From Stutzerimonas stutzeri (GTDB taxonomy: Bacteria; Pseudomonadota; Gammaproteobacteria; Pseudomonadales; Pseudomonadaceae), in NCBI GenBank assembly GCA_002387205.1, contig DGLA01000026.1, positions 62,001 to 126,000 of the forward strand: DNA of 64,000 bases. Direction: 5' to 3'. Numbering within the stretch: the stretch's first letter is position 1; each line of letters begins with the position of its first letter. Both the position numbers and the translations under genes were made by a program. The notes beneath the pieces are model-generated. The model was not told where the DNA came from. It searched no databases and was given only the letters and a program-made list of their open reading frames with translations. Below are positions 10,092 through 19,092 of this stretch, one piece after another.

Positions 10092-11026
10092 GGATTGAAC
10101 TCCTGCAATTTGTCGCGGCCGAGCAAGAAACCGCTGGGGTTGTCTTCCAGGCGCTGGGTGACGCGGCGCAACGCCCCGAGGGTACTGCGCAGTTCGTTGA
10201 TGGCCGGGCCGAGCTCGTTGAAGCCCTGCATGCCGTTGTTCAGCGCGCCCTGGTTTTCTTCCAGGAGAGTGTCCAGGCGCGAGGTGGTGCGGTCCAGCGC
10301 GCTCATCGCCTGCGTCGCGCTGTCCAGCACGCTGCGACCCTGATCATCGAGCAGGCCGTTGGCGTTGCGTGCCAGGCTCGAGAGCTCGCCCATGACCGTA
10401 TTGGCCTGCTGGCTGAGCTGGTTGAACTGTTGCAGCGTCTGCGACAGGTCGCCACGTTGTGCAGAGAGCACGCTTGTCGCCTGCTCCAGATGTTCCAGGG
10501 TCCGGCTCAGGCGCGTGGTGTTTTCCTCGGAAAAGATCTGGTTGGCGCTGAGCAGCAGGTTGTTGATATTGCTCATCAGGTCTTCGCCGTTTTCCAGCAG
10601 CGCGCTGAGCGAGGACGGGTCGGCCACGATCAGCGGCGGGTCATCACGGTCACCTTCCAGCCGCGGCGCTTCCGGCGTGCCACCGTGCAGCTGGATGACC
10701 ATGCTGCCGGTGATGTTGGCCAGGGCCAGGCGCGCCTGGGTGTCGGTCTTGATCGGTGTGCCGCCGTAGACGCGGATGCGCGCGCGGACCTTGCGCGGGT
10801 CGTCCGGCTCCAGCCAGAGTTCGGTGACATCGCCGACCTTGATGCCGCTGTACTCCACCGAACTGCCGCTCGACAGCCCGCTCACCGCCTGGCTGAAGCC
10901 GATGTCGTAGTAGGCATACTCGCGGTCCATGCTGGACTTGCCCAGCCACAGGGCGAACAGCAGGGCGCAGCCAACCGCGACCACGGTGAACAGTCCGATC
11001 AATACGTGATGGGCACGGGTTTCCAT
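10088..11026 (-). CDS. MCE-domain (MlaD family) lipid-binding protein
   Basis: A 312-residue protein with one N-terminal membrane helix (about 8-28), a single MCE domain (about 40-120; SSVEYSGIKVGDVTELWLEP, ANITGSMVIQLHGG) and a long Gln/Asn/Ser/Leu-rich helical tail. MCE proteins form hexameric rings that carry lipids across the periplasm. The tail is longer than in E. coli MlaD and could form a needle-like extension, which is an inference. The gene starts 1 bp after the ATPase stop and overlaps the lipoprotein gene by 4 bp. The order permease-ATPase-MCE-lipoprotein matches P. aeruginosa PA3211-PA3214 as I recall it. Confidence 0.92.
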   Translation of the reverse strand: METRAHHVLIGLFTVVAVGCALLFALWLGKSSMDREYAYYDIGFSQAVSGLSSGSSVEYSGIKVGDVTELWLEPDDPRKVRARIRVYGGTPIKTDTQARLALANITGSMVIQLHGGTPEAPRLEGDRDDPPLIVADPSSLSALLENGEDLMSNINNLLLSANQIFSEENTTRLSRTLEHLEQATSVLSAQRGDLSQTLQQFNQLSQQANTVMGELSSLARNANGLLDDQGRSVLDSATQAMSALDRTTSRLDTLLEENQGALNNGMQGFNELGPAINELRSTLGALRRVTQRLEDNPSGFLLGRDKLQEFNP

Positions 11027-11027
11027 C

Positions 11028-11816
11028 TCAGGGAGTCTCCAGCTTTAGTGCGGCATCGTGCGCCGCGCGGCCACGCGGGCCGTGAAAGTATTCGCGAATC
11101 CATTCGTCATCGGTGGCCGCGACCTTTTCCAGGGTGTCGACCACCAGAACGCGTTTCTGCGCCAGTACGGCGACGCGGTCGCAGATGGTGTAGAGCGTGT
11201 CGAGGTCGTGGGTAACCAGGAACACACTGAAACCCAGCGCATCGCGCAGGGTCAGGATCAACTGATCGAAGGCCGCCGCGCCTATGGGGTCGAGGCCGGC
11301 GGTGGGCTCGTCGAGAAACAGCACCTCCGGGTCCAGCGCCAGCGCGCGAGCCAGGGCGGCGCGCTTGACCATACCGCCGGACAGCTCATCGGGAAACTTG
11401 CAGGCCGCCTCAGGGGGCAGCCCGGCCAGCGCCAGCTTCTGCCTTGCCAGGTGTTCGGCGTCGGCACGCTTGAGGCCGATGTGTTCGATCAGCGGCAGGG
11501 CGACGTTTTCCTGCAGGTTGAGCGAGGTGAACAGGGCGCCACGCTGAAACAGCACACCGAACCGCCGCTCCACTTCGGAGCGACGGGTTGCCGACAGATT
11601 CAGCAGGTTCTCGCCGAATACCTTGACGCTGCCGGCGTTCGGCCGACGCAGGCCGACGATGCTGCGCAGCAACACCGACTTGCCGGTGCCCGAACCACCG
11701 ACCACGCCGAGGATTTCGCCACGGCGGATGTCCAGGTCGAGATTGACGTGGACCGCCTGTTTGCCGAAGCGGTTGACCAGGCCCTGGACCTGGATCACGG
11801 GTTCGTCTGTTCTCAC
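11028..11816 (-). CDS. Mla-like ABC transporter ATPase
   Basis: A 262-residue cytoplasmic ATPase that would drive the neighbouring permease. It shows GGSGTGKS (Walker A), LSGGMVKRAALARAL (signature) and LFLDEPTAGLDP (Walker B), followed by the switch His in VTHDLD. The resemblance is to MlaF-type proteins. It overlaps the permease gene stop by 4 bp. Confidence 0.94.
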   Translation of the reverse strand: MRTDEPVIQVQGLVNRFGKQAVHVNLDLDIRRGEILGVVGGSGTGKSVLLRSIVGLRRPNAGSVKVFGENLLNLSATRRSEVERRFGVLFQRGALFTSLNLQENVALPLIEHIGLKRADAEHLARQKLALAGLPPEAACKFPDELSGGMVKRAALARALALDPEVLFLDEPTAGLDPIGAAAFDQLILTLRDALGFSVFLVTHDLDTLYTICDRVAVLAQKRVLVVDTLEKVAATDDEWIREYFHGPRGRAAHDAALKLETP

Positions 11817-12964
11817 CAGCCCATCTCCATGAAGAACAGCGCGGCGACGGCATCGAGCAGAATCACCATGAAGATCGACTGCACCACGCTGGAGGTGGTG
11901 TGCTCGCCGACCGACTGCGCACTGCCGCTGGCCTTGAAGCCTTCCAGGCAGCCGATCACCGCGATCAGGAAGGCAAACACCGGCGCCTTGCCGACGCCGA
12001 CCAGGAAGTGATTGAGCGGGATGTCGCGCTGCAGGATGGTAAAGAACATGGCTGGCGAGATATCCAGAGCCAGCGAGCAGACCACCAGCCCACCGGCGAT
12101 GCCGCTGAGAATGCCGATAAAGGTCAGGATCGGCAGGGTGATCAGCATCGCCAGCACCCGTGGCAGCACCAGCAGTTCGATCGGGCTCAGGCCGAGGGTG
12201 CGGATGGCGTCGATCTCCTCGTTGGACTTCATTGCCCCGATCTGCGCGGCGAAGGCGCTGGCGGTGCGCCCGGCCAGCAGGATCGCCGCCAGCAGCACGC
12301 CGAATTCACGCAGGAAGGAAAAGGCCACCAGGTTGACCGTATAGATGGTCGCGCCGAAGTCGGCGAGCACCGTGGCGCCGAGAAAGGCCACCACCGCGCC
12401 CACCAGAAAGGTCAGCAGGGCGACGATGGGGATCGCGTCCAGCCCGGTCTGCTCGATATGCGCCACCAGCGCGGTGACCCGCCAGCGCCGCGGGTTGAAC
12501 ATGACGGTGAAGAGGGTCTGCAGGGTCAGGCCGATAAAGCCGAGCAGGGTGCGCTGCTGGTTCCAGACCCCGGAGACGGTACGGCCGATGTGCGCCAGGA
12601 CATCGGCGAAACCATTGGTGTCCGGCGCCTGCTCGGCTTCCGGCTTGTCCAGCGAGGCGGCAACGGTTTTCAGCAGGGCCTGACGTTCCGCGGGAAGCTG
12701 CGGCGCCCAGTCGTTCAACCGGGCCACCCGTGCCGGGCCCAGCAGTTCCACCAGTAATCCGGCCCCGGCGGTGTCCAGCACGCCGAGCGCATCGAGCGAG
12801 ACCTGGTCTGCATCGGTGACCTGACGACGCACGCGCTCCATTTCACGGCGCAGCGTGGCGTAGTGCTGCAGTGTCCAGTCGCCGGTCACTTTCAGGGTGG
12901 CGGCGCCTGCGTCCTGTGTCGGTTGCCGCTGCAGACTGCCTGGCAGCGAGGTGGGGTGCGTCAA
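11813..12964 (-). CDS. MlaE-family permease with N-terminal STAS domain
   Basis: First gene of the lipid-transport operon. Residues ~15-110 form a STAS-like domain (TGDWTLQHYATLRREMERV..; SLDALGVLDTAGAGLLVELL) as in single-chain MlaB-MlaE fusions. The rest is the MlaE permease with about five helices and the family segment FGATIYTVNLVAFSFLREFG. The start is uncertain. I use the TTG at 12962-12964, which has GGGA about 7 nt upstream and gives 383 residues; an in-frame GTG at 13013-13015 would add 17 residues but lacks a ribosome-binding site. Confidence 0.88.
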   Translation of the reverse strand: MTHPTSLPGSLQRQPTQDAGAATLKVTGDWTLQHYATLRREMERVRRQVTDADQVSLDALGVLDTAGAGLLVELLGPARVARLNDWAPQLPAERQALLKTVAASLDKPEAEQAPDTNGFADVLAHIGRTVSGVWNQQRTLLGFIGLTLQTLFTVMFNPRRWRVTALVAHIEQTGLDAIPIVALLTFLVGAVVAFLGATVLADFGATIYTVNLVAFSFLREFGVLLAAILLAGRTASAFAAQIGAMKSNEEIDAIRTLGLSPIELLVLPRVLAMLITLPILTFIGILSGIAGGLVVCSLALDISPAMFFTILQRDIPLNHFLVGVGKAPVFAFLIAVIGCLEGFKASGSAQSVGEHTTSSVVQSIFMVILLDAVAALFFMEMGW

Positions 12965-13287
12965 AGTCGTTTCCCGTAATACTGGTCGTGGAGACGGCGC
13001 ACGCCAGATCTCCACAAGGTGGGCTTGATCCTAACAGTTCGGACCCCGATCGCGCGGTTACGTTTAGGGCAGGGCTCTGGCATGGGTAGCAACGTGCAAT
13101 TTGTTACAGGACCGCTCGAACTATCCGTCACTCTGGGCCTCCATAGGCTGCACGCCGACGTTCATGCTCGGTACGCGCCGCGTCGAGGGGCTGTATCTTA
13201 CGCCGCCTTTGCCGACGTCATCATCACGCCCACCATTGGGCCCCTGCCTTAAGTCTTTCCAGTCTCAGCGAGAGCTACCGATTGCCT
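12965..13287. other. Divergent intergenic region, lipid transporter / VanZ-like gene
   Basis: About 320 bp between divergent genes with no supported coding region. It must contain both promoters. I see no confident -35/-10 pair, terminator or repeat in it. Confidence 0.4.
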
Positions 13288-13695
13288 ATGAATTACTTGC
13301 GCGTCCTGCCGTTCCTCGCGGTGCTAGCGGTCATCCTCTTCAGCGGCCTGCGGCCGGAACCAGTCCCCCAAGTGTTCGACCAGCAGGACAAGCTGCACCA
13401 CATGCTGGGCTTTGCCGCGCTCATGTTCTCGTTGCGCCTGGCGTTTCCGCAGTGGCATGTCTTCTGGGCGATAGCCCTCAGCCTGAGCGCGGGTGTGTTG
13501 GTGGAAGTGGGCCAGAGCCTGCTGCCCAATCGTCAGGCCTCTTTCGGCGATATGTTGGCCAACTCGCTGGGCGTGCTGCTTGGTTGGGTCTGCTCATATA
13601 TTGCTTATCAGTGGTATCTGCGGCGTATCGGCGTGAGCACCGCTGCCGAGGCGACTGACCCGGCTGAGCGTTTGAGCGACCCGGCCAGACCCTGA
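13288..13695 (+). CDS. VanZ-like small membrane protein
   Basis: A 135-residue protein with four hydrophobic segments. It carries the VanZ-family features: an early LRPEPVPQVFDQQDKLHHML segment (the Asp-Lys-xx-His pattern), a following GFAALMF helix, EVGQSLLPNRQASFGDMLAN, and a final helix. The ATG at 13288 is preferred; an in-frame TTG lies two codons before it. VanZ homologues are widespread and mostly of unknown function, and teicoplanin resistance is not implied. It converges with the DUF2238 gene, leaving only 4 bp between the two. Confidence 0.82.
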   Translation: MNYLRVLPFLAVLAVILFSGLRPEPVPQVFDQQDKLHHMLGFAALMFSLRLAFPQWHVFWAIALSLSAGVLVEVGQSLLPNRQASFGDMLANSLGVLLGWVCSYIAYQWYLRRIGVSTAAEATDPAERLSDPARP

Positions 13696-13699
13696 GCCG

Positions 13700-14362
13700 C
13701 TAGCGCTCAGCGTCAGCCGCATCGCTGTGTACATGCCGCCTTCTGGCTAGAACCGCTGTGATTATCATGGCAATGACAGCCCCACCGGCCGCCAGCGCCA
13801 TGTCCTTCTGCGGGTCCCAGCGATCGTTCTGGGTGGCAAGAAAGGTGCGTCCGAGGCCTCCGCCCAGCATTTCCGCGCCAAACCATTCGATCAGCTCGTA
13901 GATCGCCGAGGTCGATAGCACTATGTCTATCGGCAGGATCAGGCTCCAGAACCCCGGACGCAGGCCCAGGCGAATCAGCACTTCGCGGATCGGATAGGCC
14001 AGTAGCAGCCCATAGCTCAGGTGCGCCAGGCGGTCGAACTGATTGCGTTCCCAGCCCAGCTGCTCATTCAGGCCCTCACCGGTCAAGGCCTGCCACCACT
14101 CGTTGTAGGGCACGTTGGCGTAGGTGTAATGGGCGCCGAGCTGGTGAATGCAGAGATAGAGAAAGATCAGTGTCGCGGCGCTGCGGGAGGGCAGGTAGTG
14201 CCTGTGACCCAGCAACAGGGCTGCGGCCAGGCCGAGTACCAAGAGGTTTTCCAGCAGCCAGTCATGGCGGTTGAACGGGTCGATCGCCAATGCGCCCCAG
14301 ATCAACAGGAACAAGCCGACCATGGTCAGCAGATAGCGTCGGTGGCGTCTCTCTGTGGGCAT
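13700..14362 (-). CDS. DUF2238 (YjdF-like) integral membrane protein
   Basis: A 220-residue protein with about six membrane helices. The pattern is that of the DUF2238/YjdF family: HQLGAHYTYANVPYNEW, NQFDRLAHLSYGLLLAYPIRE with conserved Asp/His, and AIYELIEWFGAEM, ending in a DPQKDMALAAGGA segment and an Arg-rich tail. The conserved acidic and His residues suggest a catalytic or metal-binding role in the membrane, but no function is established. It is transcribed leftward, divergent from the oxidase operon. Confidence 0.85.
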   Translation of the reverse strand: MPTERRHRRYLLTMVGLFLLIWGALAIDPFNRHDWLLENLLVLGLAAALLLGHRHYLPSRSAATLIFLYLCIHQLGAHYTYANVPYNEWWQALTGEGLNEQLGWERNQFDRLAHLSYGLLLAYPIREVLIRLGLRPGFWSLILPIDIVLSTSAIYELIEWFGAEMLGGGLGRTFLATQNDRWDPQKDMALAAGGAVIAMIITAVLARRRHVHSDAADAER

Positions 14363-14499
14363 GGGTTCTCCTGAGTCGTTCTCCTTTGTGCTACGACAAG
14401 CGCAACGCCCTAAGGGTCCGCCGCTTGCGAATTCACCTCAGCAGCCAACTTTTCCGGCCTGTGGAGTGTCACAAAACGTGACCCTCAGCGAGGCGGACT

Positions 14500-15519
14500 A
14501 TGCGGCCCATGCAGACCAGCGACCTCACCGGAGCATGCCCCAGGCTGCGTGGCGTCGGTCTGTGGCTGTTGATCGCGCTGCTGGCGGGCTGTGATGGGCA
14601 GCAGTCGGCCCTGAACCCGGCCGGTGTCGGCGCGCAGAGCATCGCCACGCTGTTCTGGTGGATGGCTGGCGGTGCGCTGCTGATCTGGCTGGTGGTCATG
14701 GGCATCGCCCTGTATGCGACCCAGGCACATCCCGAAGAGCACGGTATTCGCAGCGCCCGCTGGTTGATCCTGGGCGGCGGCATTCTCTTCCCGGTGGTGG
14801 TGCTGACCGGCTTGCTGATTTATGGACTGATGCTGATGCCGCAGTTGCGCTCGGCCGAGAACGTTGCCCTGCGGGTCGATGTGTCCGGCGAACAGTGGTG
14901 GTGGCGCGTGCATTACCGCACCGATGCGGGCGAAGCCGTTGAGCTGGCCAACGAAATACGGCTGCCCGTGGGCGAACGCGTGGCCTTCAGCCTGACCAGC
15001 CCGGACGTAATCCATTCATTCTGGATTCCTTCGCTGGGCGGCAAGGTCGACATGATTCCCGGTCGGGTTAACGAACTGGTGCTGGAGCCGACCGAGACCG
15101 GCACCTTCCGTGGCGCCTGTGCCGAATACTGTGGCACCTCCCATGCGCTGATGAATTTCGCTGTGGTGGTGATGCCGCGAGACGATTTCGACCGTTGGCT
15201 AGCCGAACAGGCCGAACCAGCGCAACCGCCGGCTACAGCATTGCAGCAGGCGGGCCAGCAGGCCTTTCTCGCCAATGGCTGCGGTTCTTGTCATCAGGTG
15301 CGTGGCACCGAGGCCGACGGCACGGTCGGGCCGGACCTGACCCACGTGGGCAGTCGCCTGACCCTGGCAGCCGGCACCCTGCCAGCCGATGTCGACGCCT
15401 TCCGGCGCTGGATCGGCCACAGCAGCGCAATCAAACCGGATGTGAAAATGCCCGCCTTCGGCATGCTGCCCGAGGCGCAGCTGGGCGCCATGGCGCATTA
15501 CCTGAAGGGCCTCGAATGA
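14500..15519 (+). CDS. coxB: cytochrome c oxidase subunit II with C-terminal cytochrome c domain
   Basis: Electron-entry subunit of a caa3-type terminal oxidase, 339 residues. The signal sequence ends in a lipobox (LLAGC, Cys about 31). Two membrane helices follow (about 50-70 and 90-110), then the CuA domain (about 125-235) with CAEYCGTSH plus the His and Met ligands, and a cytochrome c domain (about 245-339) with one CGSCH haem site and a likely Met ligand in KMPAFGM. The first ATG is at 14500, a second three codons on; GAGG lies 7 nt before. An inverted repeat GTCAC-N5-GTGAC at 14468-14482 precedes the gene. The stop overlaps the next start (ATGA). Confidence 0.95.
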   Translation: MRPMQTSDLTGACPRLRGVGLWLLIALLAGCDGQQSALNPAGVGAQSIATLFWWMAGGALLIWLVVMGIALYATQAHPEEHGIRSARWLILGGGILFPVVVLTGLLIYGLMLMPQLRSAENVALRVDVSGEQWWWRVHYRTDAGEAVELANEIRLPVGERVAFSLTSPDVIHSFWIPSLGGKVDMIPGRVNELVLEPTETGTFRGACAEYCGTSHALMNFAVVVMPRDDFDRWLAEQAEPAQPPATALQQAGQQAFLANGCGSCHQVRGTEADGTVGPDLTHVGSRLTLAAGTLPADVDAFRRWIGHSSAIKPDVKMPAFGMLPEAQLGAMAHYLKGLE

Positions 15520-18044
15520 GCGAGCCGATCGAGTACCGCGACCCGCAGGAAGAAGCCCGCGCCAAGGCCCAGGCCGAACGCCTGGCGGCGGCCTGGAAGA
15601 CCCCCACGGGCTGGCGCTACTGGTCTGCGGTAAACAACACCGAGGTCGGCCTCTGGTACACCGGCGTGTCCTTCCTGTTCTTCCTGTTTGCCGGCGTGCT
15701 GGCGATGCTGATCCGCGCGCAGCTGGCGGTGCCAGACAACGATTTGCTGTCTGCCGAAACCTACAACCAGGTCTTCACCTTGCACGGCTCGGTGATGATG
15801 TTTCTCTTCGGCGTGCCGATCTTCGAGGCCTTTTCGATCCTGATCCTGCCGCAAATGCTGGGCGCACGAGACCTGCCGTTCCCGCGGCTGTCCGCCTATG
15901 GCTTCTGGTGTTTCATCATCGGCGGCGTGTTCGTCTGTGGCTCGATATTTTTCGGCGTCGCGCCGCAGGGCGGCTGGTTCATGTATCCGCCGCTCACCAC
16001 CACCTATCAGGACGGCCTTGGCGCGGATATCTGGCTGCTCGGGTTGTCGTTCATCGAAGTGTCCTCGATCGCGGCGGCGGTGGAGCTGATCGTCGGCGTG
16101 CTGAAAACGCGGCCGCCGGGTATGCGCATCAACCTGATTCCGCTGTATTCCTGGTACATCCTTGTGGTCGCCGGAATGATCCTCTTCGCCTTTCCACCGC
16201 TGATCGCGGGGGACCTCCTGTTCGAACTGGAGCGCGCCTTCGACTGGCCGTTCTTCGACCACACCCGCGGCGGCGACCCGCTACTGTGGCAACACCTGTT
16301 CTGGATTTTCGGCCACCCCGAGGTCTATATCATCTTCCTGCCCGCCGTGGCGCTGGTGGCGACTATCGTGCCCACCGCAGCCGGGCGGCCCATCGTTGGC
16401 TACAGCTTCATCGTGCTGGCAGCGGTCGGCACCGGCTTTATCAGTTTCGGGCTGTGGGTCCACCACATGTTCACCACTGGGATGCCGGGCATCTCGCTGG
16501 CCTTCTTCTCGGCGGCATCCGAGGCCGTGGCGATTCCCACCGGGGTGCAAATCTTCTGTTTCCTGGCGACGGCGCTTGCCGGACGGTTCGTCAAATCAGT
16601 GCCGATGCTGTTCGTTGCCGGTGCGCTGGCGATTTTCGTCCTAGGCGGGCTGACCGGCGTGATGGTGGCGTTGGCGCCGTTCGACTTCCAGGCGCATGAC
16701 ACCTACTTCATCGTTGCCCACCTGCACTACGTGCTGATCGGCGGCATGCTGTTCCCGGTCATCGCCGGCCTGTACTACTTCTTCCCGCTGGCACGCAGCA
16801 AGACGCTGTCGGACCGGCTCGGGCGGATCGCCTTCTGGCTGATGTTCATCGGCTTCAACATCGCCTTCCTGCCCATGCACTTCACCGGCTTGCTGGGCAT
16901 GCCACGGCGGGTCTACACCTATGCGCCAGACATGGGCTTCGATGTGCTCAACATGGTCTCCACGGTGGGCGCGTTCATTCTCGCCGCAGGCGTCGCGGTG
17001 CTGGTCTGGGACGTCATGCGGCCCAAGGGCAAGGAGCCCTACAGCAAGCGCAACCCCTGGAACGCCGGGACGCTCGAATGGCTCGCGGAAATGCCTGGCA
17101 TGCCCTGGGGCTCGCGCTCGATACCGATCATCAAGAGCCGCTACCCGCTCTGGGATCAGCCAGACCTGATGCGCGACGTCGATGCTGGCCGCTTCTATTT
17201 GCCCGATGCCGAGGAGGGCAAACGCGAAACCCTGATCAGCAGCATCATCGATGCCGAGCCGATCCAGTGCCTGCGCGTGCCGGGCCCGACCTTCCTCAGC
17301 ATGTGGGCGGCGATCTTCACCGGCGGCCTGTTCATCTTCGCGACCTATAGCTGGTACGTCGCGGCGCTGGTCAGTGGCGGCCTCGCGCTGATCACCATCC
17401 TCATCTGGCTGTGGACCGGCACGGCGGTGATCCCGGAGAAGCCGAAAAAGGATATCGGCCTGGACGTGACGGTGCCGCTCTATGCGTCGGGCGCCAAGTC
17501 GGTGGGCTGGTGGGCCACCTTCATCACCATGATCGGTGACATGAGCGCCTTCGGCAGCCTGGTGTTCGGGTACTTCTTTTTCTGGACGGTGCACGAGAAT
17601 TTCCCGCCCGCCGATGCCGCCGGCCCCGGTGTGTTCTGGCCGGTACTGGGACTGGGATTGATCGCCGCCTCCTGGGCGCTGACGCTGCTGGCGCGGCACT
17701 GCAACGTTCGTGATCAGGCGGCGGGCTTCTACGGCTCGCTGGGGCTGGCTGCGATCTGCACCCTGGCGGGCGCGTATTCGATGTGGGCCGGGCCGCATTT
17801 CAGTGGCCTCGACCCCACCAGCAACGTCTATCCCGCCACGGTCTGGGTTCTGGTGCTCTGGTGCCTGATACATCTGTCCATCGGCCTGATCATGCAGCTC
17901 TACTGCCTGGCGCGCCGCGCCGCCGGCCGGATGACGGCGGTGCATGACATTGATATCCGCAATATCGCGCTGTTCTGGCATTTCATGCTCATCACCGCAG
18001 GCGTGACTGTCGCGGTCATCGCCGGCTTTCCGGAGGTGTTATGA
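15516..18044 (+). CDS. ctaD: cytochrome c oxidase, fused subunits I and III
   Basis: Catalytic haem-copper subunit, 842 residues. The subunit I part (about 35-580) has the low-spin haem His in TLHGSVMMFLFGVP, the CuB/active-site motif GHPEVY (with the proton-channel Glu), the HH pair in GLWVHHMFTTG, and HDTYFIVAHLHY. A hydrophilic linker leads to a C-terminal subunit III-like domain (about 640-842) with several helices. I start at the ATG at 15516, which overlaps the coxB stop; the longer frame upstream is antiparallel noise. Fused I-III chains occur in some caa3/CoxN-type oxidases. It would reduce O2 to water at the inner membrane. Confidence 0.95.
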   Translation: MSEPIEYRDPQEEARAKAQAERLAAAWKTPTGWRYWSAVNNTEVGLWYTGVSFLFFLFAGVLAMLIRAQLAVPDNDLLSAETYNQVFTLHGSVMMFLFGVPIFEAFSILILPQMLGARDLPFPRLSAYGFWCFIIGGVFVCGSIFFGVAPQGGWFMYPPLTTTYQDGLGADIWLLGLSFIEVSSIAAAVELIVGVLKTRPPGMRINLIPLYSWYILVVAGMILFAFPPLIAGDLLFELERAFDWPFFDHTRGGDPLLWQHLFWIFGHPEVYIIFLPAVALVATIVPTAAGRPIVGYSFIVLAAVGTGFISFGLWVHHMFTTGMPGISLAFFSAASEAVAIPTGVQIFCFLATALAGRFVKSVPMLFVAGALAIFVLGGLTGVMVALAPFDFQAHDTYFIVAHLHYVLIGGMLFPVIAGLYYFFPLARSKTLSDRLGRIAFWLMFIGFNIAFLPMHFTGLLGMPRRVYTYAPDMGFDVLNMVSTVGAFILAAGVAVLVWDVMRPKGKEPYSKRNPWNAGTLEWLAEMPGMPWGSRSIPIIKSRYPLWDQPDLMRDVDAGRFYLPDAEEGKRETLISSIIDAEPIQCLRVPGPTFLSMWAAIFTGGLFIFATYSWYVAALVSGGLALITILIWLWTGTAVIPEKPKKDIGLDVTVPLYASGAKSVGWWATFITMIGDMSAFGSLVFGYFFFWTVHENFPPADAAGPGVFWPVLGLGLIAASWALTLLARHCNVRDQAAGFYGSLGLAAICTLAGAYSMWAGPHFSGLDPTSNVYPATVWVLVLWCLIHLSIGLIMQLYCLARRAAGRMTAVHDIDIRNIALFWHFMLITAGVTVAVIAGFPEVL

Positions 18045-18466
18045 ATGAAAAGCTGAGCGAACAGCAACGCAATGGCGGCCAGCAGGCCCCTGAAGCGCCA
18101 CCGCAGGAGCGCGACACCCTCTGGCTGATCACCTTCAGCCCGACCATCTGGGCGGTGCATTTCCTGCTGTCGTACCTGGCGGTGTCGGTGTGGTGCGCCA
18201 AGGTGGCGGGGCGCGGCGGTGAGCTGGGCGATATCCGCCTGGCCATCGGCGTGCTGACGCTGATCGCACTGGCCGGCATCGTGCTGACCGGCTGGCGTGG
18301 TTGGCGCAAGCATTCGTTTGGCCACGCCACGGCGCCACACGATTTCGACACTCCGGCTGATCGCCACCGCTTTCTCGGCTTCTCTACCCTGCTGCTCAGC
18401 GGTCTGAGCTTTGTCGCAACGATCTACGTGGCGCTGTGCGTGGTCTTCATCCGGAGCTGCGCATGA
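18041..18466 (+). CDS. small membrane protein of the cytochrome oxidase operon
   Basis: A 141-residue protein with three hydrophobic segments (about 26-50, 65-85, 110-135) and a polar Gln/Glu/Pro-rich N-terminus. GGAGGT precedes the ATG, which overlaps the ctaD stop by 4 bp. It occupies the place where a subunit IV-like or accessory protein is often found in caa3 operons. I do not recognise a named family, and the role is inferred only from position. Confidence 0.75.
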   Translation: MNEKLSEQQRNGGQQAPEAPPQERDTLWLITFSPTIWAVHFLLSYLAVSVWCAKVAGRGGELGDIRLAIGVLTLIALAGIVLTGWRGWRKHSFGHATAPHDFDTPADRHRFLGFSTLLLSGLSFVATIYVALCVVFIRSCA

Positions 18467-19092
18467 TCTGGCGACCGCTGTCGCTGATGCTCGGCCTGGC
18501 CACGCTGGCAGCGGTCTGGCTCGGGCCGTTGCCGGACATGGCCGATCGGCTGTTCGTCGGTCATATGCTGATGCACGTGATGGTGGTGGCGGTGGCGGCG
18601 CCCCTGCTGGCGATCGGGCTGGCCGGCGGCCGACTGGACTTCTCCAACCGCATCCCCTTCCTGTTCTCGCCGATCCTGGCCTCGGTGATCGAGCTGTTCG
18701 TGGTCTGGGCCTGGCACATGCCGGCGCTGCACCATGCGGCCCGTACGTCGCAATCGGCCGAGCTGCTGGAGCAGGGCAGTTACCTGTTCGTCGGGCTGCT
18801 GGTATGGCTTGCGGCGTTTGGCGGCGTGCGGCATCGGCGCGCGCTGGCCGGCATCGCCGGTTTGCTGTTGACCTCGATGCACATGACGCTGCTCGGCGTC
18901 CTGCTGGCCATGTCCAGTCGACCGCTGTTCGAGCACACCGGCTCGGTGCTGTCGGGCATGAGCCCGCTGGAGGATCAGCAGATGGGTGGTGTGATCATGC
19001 TGGCCTTTGGCGGCAGCGCCTACCTGATTGGCGGTCTGTATCTGCTGTTCGGTCTTCTACAGGACAAGCGCCATGCCGTTTCAGTCAGCTAA
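18463..19092 (+). CDS. CtaG-type (caa3) cytochrome oxidase assembly factor
   Basis: A polytopic protein of 209 residues with about six membrane helices. It has the caa3_CtaG family pattern: HMLMHVMVVAVAAPLLAIGL near the N-terminus, VVWAWHMPALHHAA in the middle, and TSMHMTLLGVLLAM later, each with conserved His residues. This family is linked to CuB delivery or assembly of caa3 oxidases and is unrelated to the single-helix CtaG/Cox11. The ATG overlaps the preceding stop by 4 bp, and its own 3' end overlaps the cytochrome c gene by 20 bp. Confidence 0.85.
   Translation: MIWRPLSLMLGLATLAAVWLGPLPDMADRLFVGHMLMHVMVVAVAAPLLAIGLAGGRLDFSNRIPFLFSPILASVIELFVVWAWHMPALHHAARTSQSAELLEQGSYLFVGLLVWLAAFGGVRHRRALAGIAGLLLTSMHMTLLGVLLAMSSRPLFEHTGSVLSGMSPLEDQQMGGVIMLAFGGSAYLIGGLYLLFGLLQDKRHAVSVS

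Noticed and set aside
15195..15515. Upstream extension of ctaD into coxB
   Set aside because: This frame reads through coxB out of phase; the ATG at 15516 overlaps the coxB stop and starts a normal subunit I.
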